A stretch of DNA of 64,000 bases. It comes from Gambelia wislizenii. Its lineage: Eukaryota; Chordata; Lepidosauria; Squamata; Crotaphytidae. The translations under genes were made by a program, and so were the position numbers. The notes beneath the pieces are model-generated. The model was given only the letters and a program-made list of their open reading frames with translations, was not told the DNA's origin and ran no database searches. Below, one piece after another: positions 44,709-54,638 of this stretch. How positions within the stretch are numbered: position 1 is the first letter of the stretch; every line of letters begins with the position of its first letter. The stretch lies in the NCBI GenBank assembly GCA_030847615.1, contig JAUMIR010000002.1, forward strand, positions 287,970,028 to 288,034,027, in the 5' to 3' direction.

Positions 44709-44901
44709 GTGAGTGTTAAATGTGTTGCCAAGTCATTTTATCGATATGCTTGATATGCTGATATATATGCTTGATCTGTTTTCTCATGCTTAAGAATGTG
44801 CTGTCAAAAAAATCTAACTATTGGTTTGACTGTGCAGCTTGGTCCTGATGTCAGCATGTATAGGACATACCTTCCTCCTGGAGTGAAGCTTGCCAGTCTA
44901 C

Positions 44902-44996
44902 CCAACTGTGTGATTCACAGAGACCACAAAGAAGATGGACAGGTTGCTTACCTGTAACCATAGACCTTTGAATGGTCTTCTGTGAATTCACACAGA
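44902..44996. repeat. DIRS internal complementary region
   Basis: 44902-44935 ('actgtgtgattcacagagac', 'cacaaagaagat') is the reverse complement of the extreme left end at 38954-38990. 44937-44996 ('ggacaggttgcttacctgta', 'ggtcttctgtgaattcacac') is the reverse complement of the extreme right end at 45229-45287. In DIRS elements this region bridges the two ends of the linear intermediate to make the circle. Confidence 0.92.
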
Positions 44997-45077
44997 CCCA
45001 CCCATCCTCCCCTCTGTGTCCTACTACATCATATAAACATGCTTATGTTCCTGATGCTGCTGGTAGTGGCGTCATTT

Positions 45078-45287
45078 AAGGAACTGAGGGGAATTAGGCG
45101 GGAGCACCTTATAAGGGACCATGAGGGTGGGCGGAGTTAGCGCCAAAAATGTATCAATGCACATTCTGCCTAGCGATTCCAGAAGGTTCCGAACGCTCTG
45201 TGCAGGCGCAGGAATAACCCAACTCCAACTGTGTGAATTCACAGAAGACCACTCAAAGATCCATGGTTACAGGTAAGCAACCTGTCC
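45078..45287 (-). repeat. DIRS right inverted terminal repeat
   Basis: Inverted copy of the left repeat ('aaggaactgagggg', 'agggtgggcggagttagcgc', 'acattctgcctagcgattcc'). It extends beyond the left repeat by the outer 'ggttacaggtaagcaacctg' segment that pairs with the internal complementary region. Confidence 0.92.
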
Positions 45288-46105
45288 TTACTAGAATTAG
45301 AAATGGAATCAGAACTGATAAAAAAAACTGTATGATTAGATGGGTGCAAGATATAGGCCATAATATAGATTTGGAAAAATGGGGGAAATTATGGATAAAA
45401 GGAAAAGAAATTGCATGTTACGATCTCAAGGAGAACATCTACAAAATGATATTTAGATGGTATCTGACACCAACTAAATTATCCAAGATTTATAAGCAAC
45501 CAAATAAACGCTGTTGGAAAAGTGAGAAAGAAGATGGTGCGTTTTACCACATTTGGTAGACATGTTCGAAAGCAAGAATTTTTTGGCACAAGTTCCAAAT
45601 TTGGATACAAGAAATTTTAAAACTAAAAATATGTCTGGATCCAGAGTTAATGCTACTAGGAATCTTTTGCAATCATTTAAAAATTCAAAATAGTAAAATG
45701 CTGCATTATATGATCATTGCTGCAAGGGTGCTCCATGCACAAATATGGAAGACTACAGAGACACCAACCAAAGAAAGCTGACTTTTAAAAGTGCTTAATA
45801 TAGCAGGAATGGATAAACTCTCATTATTACTAAAGGATAAATCAATTGAAAATTTTATAAATGACTGGAAACCCTTGTTAGACAATATAAATTATAAAGA
45901 AGGTATAAATATGCTGGAAGTTTAAATATATATAGTTATTTAAGGATATCAAGCTGTAAGGATAAATTTCAAAAAATTATGTAAATATTAAGGAAGTTTA
46001 AAATATTGTAAATTATTGATTTTGATCAATAGAGGGAGAAGGTCAGTGTTAAGTGTGAGTGTAGTAAGTGTATATAAATGTTTAGAAAGAGGTGTATGTA
46101 TGTGT
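45288..46105 (+). pseudogene. L1 ORF2 C-terminal fragment and 3-prime UTR, right part
   Basis: Plus-strand frame with MIRWVQDIGHNIDLEKWGKL, MIFRWYLTPTKLSKIY and DGAFYHIW, then after a stop RIFWHKF, LMLLGIF, MIIAARVLHAQIWK. These are the C-terminal domain of L1 ORF2, homologous to the antisense copy at 18109-17432. The 3-prime UTR follows from about 45925 and resumes at 46606 after a LINE-tail insertion. Confidence 0.88.
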
Positions 46106-46605
46106 ATGTCAATAATATGTGTCCTTGAGCAAGCAGGGATCACCAGCATTGAGGCCATGATATTGGGAACACAGCTGTGCTGGGCAGGGCACGTTTCTAG
46201 GATGGAGACCATCACCTCCCTACAGTGAACTCGCCATGGGTCAGCGTAAGAGAGGCGCTCCAAAAAAGCGATACAAGGACTCCCTGAAACAACATCTCAG
46301 GCTTGGCCAAATTGATCACCAACAATGGTCTGCCATGGCCTCACATTGGGAGGCTTGGAGACACACTATCCACAATGCTGCAGCCTTATTTGAGAGCTCA
46401 CACGGAACAAGTCTTGAAGAGAAATGACAACGCAGAAAGAATCGCAACCCAGAATCATCACCCAAGGAGACCTTCTGCTGTGCTTTCTGCAACCGGACTT
46501 GTTTATCTCAGATTGGCCTTTTCAGTCATCAGTGCACTTGCAGAAAGCGCGGGATGAGTCCTTCCTGAATCTTCATTTGCGAAGAAAAGCCAGAGAGAGA
46601 GATGT
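46106..46605 (+). pseudogene. LINE 3-prime end with C-terminal zinc finger
   Basis: Residues LCWAGHVSRMETITSLQ, then RKRGAPKKRYKDSLKQHL, then CCAFCNRTCLSQIGLFSHQC: the C-terminal tail of a non-LTR retrotransposon ORF2 ending in a CxxC-H-C finger, then a short 3-prime UTR ending in (GA)n. A second, shorter copy is at 14775. It sits within the 3-prime UTR of the sense L1. The family (CR1/L2/Rex-like groups) cannot be fixed by eye. Confidence 0.7.
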
Positions 46606-46725
46606 TAGTTAATGTAAAGTACATCAATGACACATGTTAGTAAATATAAAATGTAAGTATAAAGTGTAATGTTGTACAGTTACATAAGAGATAAAAAAAT
46701 AATTTAAAAAATCTATTAAAAGGAA
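46606..46725 (+). mobile_element. L1 3-prime end, resumed after LINE-tail insertion
   Basis: 'gtaagtataaagtgtaatgt' and 'aaaaaaataatttaaaaaat' resemble the 3-prime end of the antisense L1 (17247-17330 read on the minus strand). It closes the plus-strand L1 fragment begun at 38735 and 45288. Confidence 0.55.
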
Positions 46726-47110
46726 TGCTATTGGGAAGATTCCTCTATTTTCTATTAATATTCCATCAGTTCTGAAAGCAAATGCTGTCATGAGTTTTAG
46801 GCAAGGCTATGTAACTAAACTGAAGGGGAATGAGAGCGGCCAACATATATATGGTAAATGAAAAAGAACTTTGGACTCCTGCCTTGGAAGCTGCCCCATA
46901 CATCACTGAAGTCGATCAAGTTTAGCAGAAGATCCCAAGCTCAAAATGGTTGAGAAATGGTATGTTCTTTTTTGGGGGGTGGGGGGAGTACTTGCTGCAA
47001 AGTAGAAAAAAGCATGTTCATATTTGGTCAGGGATATGCCTCACTGGAAGCATGAATTTAAACACCTTTGCAACATGATAAGGAAATGTAGTATTAACAT
47101 ACCAGTGTTC
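46726..47110. other. HEMGN 5-prime flank, nothing recognised
   Basis: No supported repeat or gene. A non-coding first exon of HEMGN could lie here or further upstream, but no splice donor can be chosen with confidence. Confidence 0.35.
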
Positions 47111-47115
47111 ATAGC

Positions 47116-47122
47116 AGATAAG
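47116..47122 (+). promoter_or_regulatory. GATA-type motif upstream of HEMGN
   Basis: AGATAAG is a full WGATAR match located 139-145 bp before the HEMGN ATG. Mammalian HEMGN is known to be driven by GATA1 in erythroid cells, so the position is meaningful. Function here is inferred. Confidence 0.5.
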
Positions 47123-47129
47123 ATGCTTT

Positions 47130-47136
47130 GGGCGGG
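47130..47136 (+). promoter_or_regulatory. GC box / KLF-type motif upstream of HEMGN
   Basis: GGGCGGG lies 8 bp after the AGATAAG motif. GATA plus SP/KLF pairs are frequent at erythroid promoters. No other GC-rich context is present. Confidence 0.4.
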
Positions 47137-47260
47137 TAGTTTCTTTCTTTTTTTTTTTCTTTCTCTTTTTGGTAACACTCATTTTGCACTAAAGCGCTAG
47201 ATGTGCCAGATGAGGGGAAAGCTCTTTTTATAGCTAAATATATAAAATAAACCATTGCAA

Positions 47261-47342
47261 ATGGCAAGCCTAGAAAAGGACCATTCATATTCTGGAAATT
47301 CACAGCAGACAGCAGCAACAGCGGAAGATTATGCAGTTCCAG
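47261..47342 (+). CDS. HEMGN: Hemogen, coding exon 1
   Basis: Hemogen (EDAG) is a nuclear regulator of blood-cell development. This exon encodes MASLEKDHSYSGNSQQTAAT and seven more residues ending in ..AVP, then a GTAATA donor in phase 1. The ATG is the first in its frame after a TAA at 47243-47245 and has G at +4. Joining to exon 2 gives P-E-V, as in mammalian hemogen, which also opens with a short polar N-terminus before the same motif. The four exons together give 185 residues: 1-28 from exon 1 and the junction, 28-59 conserved basic helix, 60-155 basic then acidic region, 156-185 tail. The mammalian protein is much longer because of a repeat region not found here. The divergent ANP32B at 5391 matches human synteny. 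Confidence 0.8.
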
Positions 47343-48293
47343 GTAATAACTTTTATGCTGGGAAGAGGGATTTTTAAAGTGGACCCATTGTTTTGCTAGA
47401 ATTGTATGCACTCCAATTCTTCCTGCTTTCTAGCACTTTATATATAAAATCTGTTCCTAATTCACCTTTGGGGGGAAATGTTGGGGATCCCTTTTCCATA
47501 TTTTGTGTGTCTGCAGCAGGAATCTTCAAGCACCAGCTCCTCCCCATTACAAGGGTGAAGACAGAAAAAACATTTTAGGAGTGGCAGAAAGGACTTGGCT
47601 GTGCATTTTTCTGCCCCTCAAGTTGCTGCAGTGGAACTAAGGAGCCCCCAGTTCACATTTCCACTCAGCTACACTGAGTAATCTTTGGCCAGTTGCTCCC
47701 TCTCAGGCAACACAGGGTGGTTGTGAAGACGACATGAGTGGTGAGAGAAGCTTACTGGAAGAAAGGGGGGATATAAACATAGTTAAGTAAATGCAGTTGT
47801 TCAAACCTCTTCCACTTAGAGTTTTCTGTCTACACCCAAAAGTTAAATCTTTGGAGTGGAGATCAAATTCACCAAGTGAGGGCAGAACATGAATATTGTT
47901 ATAAACAAGGGTTTGCTGAAATAATGCAAAAGAAGGGGGAAGGGGAATTGGCAGGGGAGTGTTGGTGCAAAATAGGTAGTAGCCTTACGTCTTTCCATAG
48001 AAGGCCAAGCCCAACGATTGGAAAAGTTACTTTTTAGGACTACAAATCCCAGAATCCCACAACCAGCATGACTATTTTCCCAGGCTTTCACCCAGTGCCA
48101 CTATTGTTAGAATGAGGTGGCTGCCTCAGCCACCTAATTTCGTATCGCATGGAAGGAGAACAAATTGTTAATACTGTAGTTTAATAGATTGTTTTTGCAT
48201 TTTCATTCCCAAGAAACTGCAGTGATATTTTTGGGATTTTCAGGTATCAAAATAACTTGACCTGGCCTTATTCATCTTGATTTGAGGAGTGTG

Positions 48294-48916
48294 TGGAGAT
48301 TTTCACACAGGGCCAAAATGCCCCGTTACTGTCCCGCCACCTCCTCTCCCATTCCTGCCACGGAATAACATGAATCTTTCACACACTTACCTTAATTTTG
48401 TGGCAGGAACGGGCTCCCCCTTCCCTCACTGGCCGGCCATAAAAGCAGCCATCGTAAGGCTGCTTTTACAACCGGCCGTCTGAAATCCTGGCCGTTATTG
48501 CGTGATAACGGCTGGGTGGTAAATTTAAAAAATAAAACTCCCCCAAACATAAAATCAGTTCACCAAGTACAAAAACCCACTTTAAATCACACAGTCAAAA
48601 TAGGGAGGGTAAAAAAAAGGGTGCCACTTACCTAGATGTCCAGATCGTACCAGGAAGTGCTCAGAACGGACCTCCCCTTTGCGGCAGTCATTTCAGAACA
48701 GGAATGGGGCTTCTGTTTGCACACCCATGATTGCATGATAGCGACGGAACAGGAGGTCTATTCATGATGAAAAATCATGATTATATTTTTCTGGAACAGT
48801 CACGGGAGCAGGATGGATGCAGGACAGAATAGGGTCAATGTCGTCCGAAAGGGAAAACCTTTCCTGCCCCTGTTCTTTTCCTGCCACAGGATATATAGCC
48901 CATGTGAAAATCTCCT
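48294..48916. mobile_element. hAT-like element, GGAGATTTTCACA ends
   Basis: GGAGATTTTCACACAGGGC on the left is inverted to GCCCATGTGAAAATCTCC on the right. Both ends abut 'gtgtgt', which may be an 8-bp duplication inside a TG run. The interior has inverted blocks such as 'ttcctgccacgg' and 'ttcctgccacagg' near the ends and 'ggccgttattgcgtgataacggc'. No transposase frame. Confidence 0.75.
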
Positions 48917-48929
48917 GTGTGTGTGTGTG

Positions 48930-49141
48930 CCTTCTAGTCACCTTTGACTTTTGGTGACCCCATGATTTTCATAGGGTTTTCTTAGGGAAGGAATATTCAG
49001 AGGTGGTTTTGCCAGTTCCTTCCTCTGAAATACAGCCTAAAGCACTTGGTATTCATTGACAGCCTCCCACCCAAGTACTAACCAGGGCTGATCTTACTTA
49101 GCTTCCAAGATCAGACAGGAGCTGGTATTCGCTGCTGTGAT
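48930..49141 (-). mobile_element. 5S-rRNA-derived SINE
   Basis: On the minus strand 'ccagctcctgtctgatcttg', 'gaagctaagtaagatcagcc' and 'ctggttagtacttgggtggg' reproduce the 5S rRNA internal promoter region. The body and tail with 'aaaaccctatgaaaatcatg' and 'gggtcaccaaaag' resemble BovB-type ends. It ends in a TG repeat on the plus strand. Confidence 0.88.
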
Positions 49142-49901
49142 GGTCAAATACAATATTATACAGGAGTGCTCCACCTTGAAAATTGTGCAGAAGAGGGAAT
49201 TCTCAGTTCTTCACAAGCAAAATTTTCTTTACTGGCCTTGTTTCCCATCTGGGAGTCTGGGTGGAGAAAATGGGTTTAAAGGAGATTGGATTGGGGGAAG
49301 TCATTTCCCTGGGGCAATGAGGGTGTCTTGCTACCACCTGCCCCAATCCTAGTTTCTCCCCGATGGATATAATGGTGGCAACAACAATTCTCGGGGTGGG
49401 AGGGGCATTTGTACTTCTTGCCTCTGGGTCCCTGGGCACTAATCTGTGCCCCAGTTAAAATGGCTGAAGTTGAAGTGATTTGAATGAGTGATTACTGGAG
49501 AATCCTGCCAATTCTCCCTTGTAAATGCCCACCTAGCCCCATTATTGGCCTGTTGAGGAGGAAAACAAGCATTATAAGGCAAACCTGGGATCCTAAATAG
49601 ATGCCTGTTTTCCTCCTGGTCAGGCTGATAATACACAAATTGGGCCCAGTACACCAGAGCAGTACTTCCCTTTCACCTTCACATAATGTCCTACCCAGAC
49701 AGTCAAAGTTGCTGTGTGTATTTGAACTGCAGCTATTCTGTGAGCTCAACTAGCTCCATGGTAAGACTGAACATGCACATATATTTATTTAATAAACTGT
49801 CACTGTCAGTCTGTGCATCAGGCAAATGCCTTTAGCAAGCTTGTCATTCTGCAGGCAGTGCTGGGAGTGCTGAGGCATTCAGCCTGATTGTGAGTCTACA
49901 G

Positions 49902-49998
49902 ATCATAGAATCATAGAATTGTAGAGTTGGAAGAGACCACAAAGGCCATCCAGTCCAACCCCCTGCCACGCAGGAATCACGATCAAAGAATCCCTGTT
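49902..49998 (-). mobile_element. CR1 LINE 3-prime tail
   Basis: On the plus strand 'atcatagaatcatagaattg' and 'gttggaagagaccacaaaggcc' are the reverse of the CR1 3-prime UTR and octamer tail, as at 36098. Only about 100 bp is kept. Confidence 0.88.
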
Positions 49999-50207
49999 GT
50001 TCACAAATACACAAGGATGCCCTTAAAAAATACATAACTCCATGAAATGGGAGAAGAATTAGGGTCTGGAATCAGGGAAGAGATTGAACAAGTATAAACA
50101 TCAATCGCATGCATGATTGACACCTTGGGAAAGTAACTTTACTGTTCCTTGAGTATTTGACATAGAGTGCCAGATACAAAAGAAGAGAAGGCTACTGCCC
50201 TTTCATG

Positions 50208-50405
50208 GTTGTGTTGTTGTTCCTATCATGGGGTTTTCCTGGTAAGATTTATTCAAAGGAGGTTTGCCATTGCCTTTCTCTGAGGCTGAGAGAGTATGAT
50301 TTGCCCAAGGTCACCCAGTGGGTTTCCATGGCCGAGTAGGGATTCAAACTCTAGTCCCCCAGAGTCCTAGTCCAACACTCAAACCACTACACCATGTTGG
50401 CTGTC
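50208..50405 (-). mobile_element. Sauria-type tRNA SINE
   Basis: On the minus strand: A box 'tggtgtagtggtttgag', B box 'gagtttgaatcc', 'gaccttgggcaaatcat', 'ggcaatggcaaacctccttt' and a (ACA)n tail. Part of the BovB-like 3-prime end is missing. Confidence 0.9.
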
Positions 50406-50931
50406 AAAAGCCACTTGTGCAGAAGGAGGAATGTCAGTTTCCATAACAAGCTACATTTGCTAAAGTTATCTCTTTTACATAACTGTCTTTTTTTACATTT
50501 GGCCACCATATTTGTAAATAGACTTGTGAGTGTGTTATGTTATTCTGATTATAGTATTCGATTGGCACTTTGTCTTCCTTTCTTTTCTTTTGATTTAGGA
50601 TGGAGCAGGGGAAAGGGGACAAATAGTCCAGACACTTTCAGACGTAAACAGATTTAACAAAATATCTTGTCCTCACCCTGTTATCTTCCCCCCAAAAGTG
50701 TTCTGTTAAACAGATGTAATAAACATGTTAGGCACATGAACTTATTTGGGAGATGTTTAACATCTGAGATAGCTCATTTAAAGCTCAGACTAAAACTCAG
50801 AGCAGATTCATCACCTCGCTAACATTGGAGCCACCAGCTGCCCACTGCTTTTAAGAGATTTATTCTCTACCAGAGTGGTCTCTTATTGTATAATTCCCTC
50901 CACATTTAGTTCTTGTTGCTTTCCTTTTCAG

Positions 50932-51025
50932 AAGTGGTCATCACTCGCCGTTTGAGAGACCGAGAGCTTCTCAGAAAAAGGAGAGCGGAAGCAGAGGAAA
51001 AAGACACTCACCAGTGGGTTCTGGG
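50932..51025 (+). CDS. HEMGN: Hemogen, coding exon 2
   Basis: 94 bp between an AG acceptor and a GTAAAT donor. After completing Glu28 it encodes VVITRRLRDRELLRKRRAEA and EEKDTHQWVL, then two bases of the Gly codon. This is the most conserved hemogen segment: the (L)R(D/N)RELLRKR(K/R)AE..EK(D/E)T..QW block. The clustered Arg/Lys form a predicted nuclear localisation signal and the heptad-like Leu/Ala pattern a short helix. Confidence 0.92.
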
Positions 51026-51454
51026 GTAAATTAGGATGATGTTAAAGTTGACACTTTATTTTAAAAGCAAAGTGATCTGTTAAGATCCTTATGGGCATAC
51101 ATGGCTTCTAAAAATGGCTACTTAGATCCCAGTCATAACCCTGACTGGGTTTCTAGTATTTTGTCTAGAACCCACAACAAGCTGTTCATGCTTAAGTTCC
51201 ATTGAAACCAGTGCCATATTAGTAACAACTAACAACTCCTGTTAAGAGAGCAGGAGTTGAGTGGCTGAGGATGGCAGAGTTGCAGGTGATAGCTTATTAT
51301 GGGTAGGACTACATTAGGAATAGGGTAAGGAGGTAGATGTGAGCCTCAGATTCCTGTTGCTTAAAAGGGGCCCCACCCATTTTCATTTACTGCACCCTGT
51401 GCTTGGAAGTCTATCCATTAAGTGGAATTATGTACCCTTCCCTCTCCAGGGGGT

Positions 51455-52315
51455 TGTCTAGATGAGAAGGTATAATGCTGATTGCTTTGCATTAATGCAA
51501 ATTCACAGCAGCGATAATTTGTCTCCATGGTCCTTTGGCAAAATCGCTGGGTATGCAAAGCTATTTGTGTTTGAAGTTCACACACAGCCATACCTGAGAA
51601 TCAAGATGGTGGCCAAGTAAATTACAGTGTATTATTACTCTTCACACATTGTCGCCGCTGCACATACAGCATTTTTTCCCCAACTGTAAATCAAAGGTGT
51701 GCAAGTGTTATCTTCTGCTTAAAAAAGCAGTTTGGTTGCCTCAGCACAGCAAAAAAAGTGCACAATCAATAACACAAGACTCCTAAATGGCACTTCTGGC
51801 CACTTCCTTGCCAGTAAGCCCGCCCCCGCACACAGCTGACCAATCCGCTCTCCACTTCCACTCTCACTGATAATGTGCAATGATGCAAATGGGATGTCTA
51901 TACATTACTCAAAACACCTCAGGAGAAACTGTAAAGGCTTTTCCTGTGCAGTAGGTGGAGTTCTTAGCCCCTCTCCTTCCAAATACTGTGAATCTCTTTC
52001 ACAGTGTGTTGGGACAAAAGGTATTCTCCTTGAATTCTATGAGGAGTACAGTAGAACCCCTGTATCCACTGATTCATTATCCACTGATTCAGATATCCAT
52101 GGGACACAAAACAGCACACCTACCATAGAGTCTTCCTAGAAAATGTGTCCTCTTTAGCCATTTTGTAGGTCGTCCAAGGTAACTCTATGGTATTTTAAAC
52201 TGGAAGACCCATTATTTTCAATGGTGTTTGCTATTATCCACGGTTTTTGGTATCCACGGGCCAATCCCCAGCGGATAACAGGGGTCCTACTGTATTTTCA
52301 TTGTCTAGACAAACG
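51455..52315. mobile_element. hAT-like element with nested Tigger MITE
   Basis: Ends 'ggggttgtctaga' and 'tctagacaaacgcc' are inverted. 'caagatggtggccaag', 'gctgaccaatccgc', 'ggcttttcctg' and 'gaattctatgaggagta' are shared with 33916 and 54867. The Tigger-like MITE 52049-52292 splits it close to its right end. Confidence 0.7.
52049..52292. mobile_element. Tigger-like MITE, CAGTAGAACCCC subfamily
   Basis: CAGTAGAACCCCTGTATCC and its partner GGATAACAGGGGTCCTACTG are inverted ends, with TA at 52047-52048 and 52293-52294. Inner 'catagagtcttcctagaaaa' and 'ggtatccacgggcc' blocks. Non-coding. Confidence 0.9.
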
Positions 52316-53385
52316 CCTGGTTAGTTCTTCCTTCCCAGCAGAAACAAACCTTAACTATCCCATTCGTTATCTTCCATCCCTCAATATCTTGGCCTCTCTC
52401 TCCTCCTTCTAATGGTTTGTTAACTATCTTCTTATGTTGTTATCCTCTCATTCACATTGTTGAAATTTAGGTGCAAGGTTCTTGGGATGTAATGATCTAC
52501 TTTTAAAAAAACAACATCCACAGCAGTGTGTCTTCCACATTAAATAATTTAAAATGCTGAGGCCAGAGGGACCAAATTCTGTGTCAAGAAAACTTGGATT
52601 CTGCATTAGGGCTATAGAACAGATTTGTATAATTTGTTTTATTTGAAATAATTTATTTTGCAAGATTTAATATTTTGTATGATTTATTCTGCTTCTAATA
52701 GTCGGAGAAAGTCTAAACTCAGGTACCTCTTTTGGCTTCTGGGATTTCGTGAAGCAGTGCCTGTATGCCTTCAAGCACACAAAATAATAGCTAGACTCTT
52801 TCTAAGAACAAAAACAAACAAACAAACAAATAAAATTAAACTGCTTTATCTAGTCACTTGTGAAGCACACATTGTCTTTCACCCATTAATAAATACATTT
52901 TTATCTCAGCAGGCTTTTTGCCTGCTAATAATTTGCTTTTTTATGTAAAGGTTATGGCAAATATCTGACCTCTACTTTTGTTATACAGTGGGTTTTTTTT
53001 TTGTATTTTATGGAATTGTGATTTTAAATTGCTGTATATCACTCTGATTACTGCATAGACTCTAGTAGCGTGGGACAGAAATTCCTCTATAAATTCCACT
53101 GCTGCCTTATGTGATGTTAGCCTTGCTGCCTGACTGACTCTGTTATAAAGTGCCCTGTGAGAAAGAGCTTTGCAGTGGAGGAGGGATAGGTGAAAGTGTA
53201 TGTTACCTAATCTTTTAGCTACACATGACCCCTATTCCACATACTTCCAAAGTCGTAACTTGGGAAGTTACTTTTCAGGATAATGTATATAACAACATGC
53301 TGAAGACATCCATAATCGAGTAGTAGTCAGGATGAGTACCTTTCCATGCTCTTCCTGTCCTAGACAGCATGGAGACACTGCACAG

Positions 53386-53597
53386 TTACAGAAATTTGAT
53401 ACCACTTTAATTGTCATAGCTCCCTCCTATGGAATCATGGGATTTGTTATAACTTAGAATTCTCTGCCAGAGATTTCTAGTGCTGTAATTCAGGAGACAG
53501 CACTAAAGCTCTCTAGAAGACCAAACTGCAGATCTCAGGATTCCATAGGAAAGAGCCATGACAGTTAAAGTGGTATCAAATGGCTATAACACTATAC
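53386..53597. mobile_element. hAT-like foldback MITE
   Basis: 'gataccactttaattgtcat' pairs with 'atgacagttaaagtggtatc', and 'tcctatggaatcatggg' with 'ctcaggattccatagga'. Same family as 7937 and 10243. Confidence 0.75.
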
Positions 53598-53606
53598 TCT
53601 ATCTCA

Positions 53607-53747
53607 GTGGTTCCTAAACTTAGGTCCTCCAGATGTTTTGGACTTCATCTCCCAGAATTTCTGACTATTGGCCAAGGTGGTTAGGGCTTCTTGGAGATGA
53701 AGTACAAAGCACCCAGAGGAACAAAGTTTGGGAATCACTGTTCTAGA
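53607..53747. mobile_element. hAT-like palindromic MITE (CAGTGGTTCCTAAACTT)
   Basis: 'cagtggttcctaaactt' is inverted to 'aagtttgggaatcactg', and 'gacttcatctcccagaa' to 'ttcttggagatgaagt'. About 140 bp. Non-coding. Confidence 0.75.
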
Positions 53748-54097
53748 TACACTCCTAGTGCAAGGGTGGCAATCATGCAGTCCACAGGTCAGGTGTGCCC
53801 CCAAAGCCATTTTTGCACAGCCATACAGAGAGCTCTGCTAATGTCTTTTGAAGACATTTTTATTCCAACGCGTTTTTAGAACTGAAGTTTTTAAGGAAAA
53901 AGGTTACCATACTGTTTTAAATTGTACTGTTTTTAATTGTACTTTCATCGTTTTAAAGTATATTTTTAAAAGATGTTTTAATATTGTTAACAGTTTATTT
54001 CTGTCTTAATCTCCACCTTTTGTATGTTTTTAACTATATTGTAAGTAACTTTTGTTTATAAGTTTCTCAATCGTGAGTCCCAGTTTTGTGGGAAAGG

Positions 54098-54125
54098 TAA
54101 TAGTAGTAGTAGTAGTAGTAGTAGT
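54098..54125. repeat. (TAG)n microsatellite
   Basis: About nine consecutive TAG units in HEMGN intron 2. Confidence 0.95.
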
Positions 54126-54348
54126 AATTGCTGTAAAGATGATGTAAAATAGGATCATCCCACTGTCATCTCAGAAGATGAACTATTGTTAAAAACAGTG
54201 GGAGAATTTCAAAGTATCGAAATCTTGACAAGCAGCTAGCCACAAATTCCCATTAATGTCTGTGCAAACAAGGGGGAGGGCCCTTTGCAATAATCTCTTA
54301 GCTCCCTGTACTTTCCTCATTGGAATGCCTTTGTGCACTTTTTGACAG

Positions 54349-54638
54349 GGATCAGAAAAAGAGTAAACGGGCACGGAGGGGAAGAGGGGCCGGGAGAGGC
54401 CGAGGCCGACCCCAGGCTCAAGAACTGCAGCCAGAGATACAGCCAGAAATACAACTGGAAGTAGCAGAGGAGAAGGAGCCAGAAACACAGGTGACCCAGG
54501 TGGAGGAGAAAGCTGAAGCTACTCTGGATTTACCAAGAGAGGCTTCCATTCCTCTTGTGGAAGCTGAAGAGCTGTACACTCCACACCAGGAGGTAGCTGA
54601 GGAGGCAGTCCCAGCCGGGGACACTCTTTTCTCACCGG
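54349..54638 (+). CDS. HEMGN: Hemogen, coding exon 3
   Basis: The first base completes Gly59. The exon then reads DQKKSKRARRGRGAGRGRGR, a strongly basic stretch matching the (E/D)QKK.K...G.G.RRGR region of mammalian hemogen (second part of the nuclear signal). It then turns acidic and Glu/Gln/Pro-rich with short imperfect repeats (QPEIQPEIQLEVAEE, EVAEEAV). It ends ..TLFSPG at a GTAAGG donor in phase 1. At about 96 codons this is far shorter than the corresponding mammalian region, where a long acidic repeat array is present. Confidence 0.9.

Larger units (their letters stand above)
38954..45287 (+). mobile_element. DIRS retrotransposon 3 with complete architecture
   Basis: About 6.3 kb. The left terminal repeat (38954-39140) and right terminal repeat (45078-45287) are inverted copies. 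Internal ORFs are gag, reverse transcriptase/RNase H/methyltransferase-like, and tyrosine recombinase, in the standard DIRS order. Before the right repeat is an internal complementary region (44902-44996) whose two halves complement the extreme left and right ends. This is the diagnostic DIRS arrangement, used to rebuild ends through a circular intermediate. It lies in a plus-strand L1 fragment without a visible target duplication, as expected for recombinase-mediated insertion. All ORFs carry stops or frameshifts. Confidence 0.95.
47343..50931 (+). other. HEMGN: HEMGN intron 1
   Basis: GT...AG intron (GTAATA donor, pyrimidine-rich 'ttgctttccttttcag' acceptor). It holds a hAT-like element (48294-48916), a 5S SINE (48930-49141), a CR1 tail (49902-49998) and a Sauria-type SINE (50208-50405). 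No other exon is evident. Confidence 0.75.
51026..54348 (+). other. HEMGN: HEMGN intron 2
   Basis: It contains a hAT-like element with a nested Tigger MITE (51455-52315), two palindromic MITEs (53386-53597, 53607-53747) and a (TAG)n microsatellite at 54098-54125. The acceptor is 'gcactttttgacag'. Confidence 0.75.

Noticed and set aside
54320..54348. Start codon upstream of the hemogen exon 3 frame (MECLCALFDR)
   Set aside because: It lies in the intron before a clear 'tttgacag' acceptor, and exon 2 supplies the in-phase upstream coding sequence.
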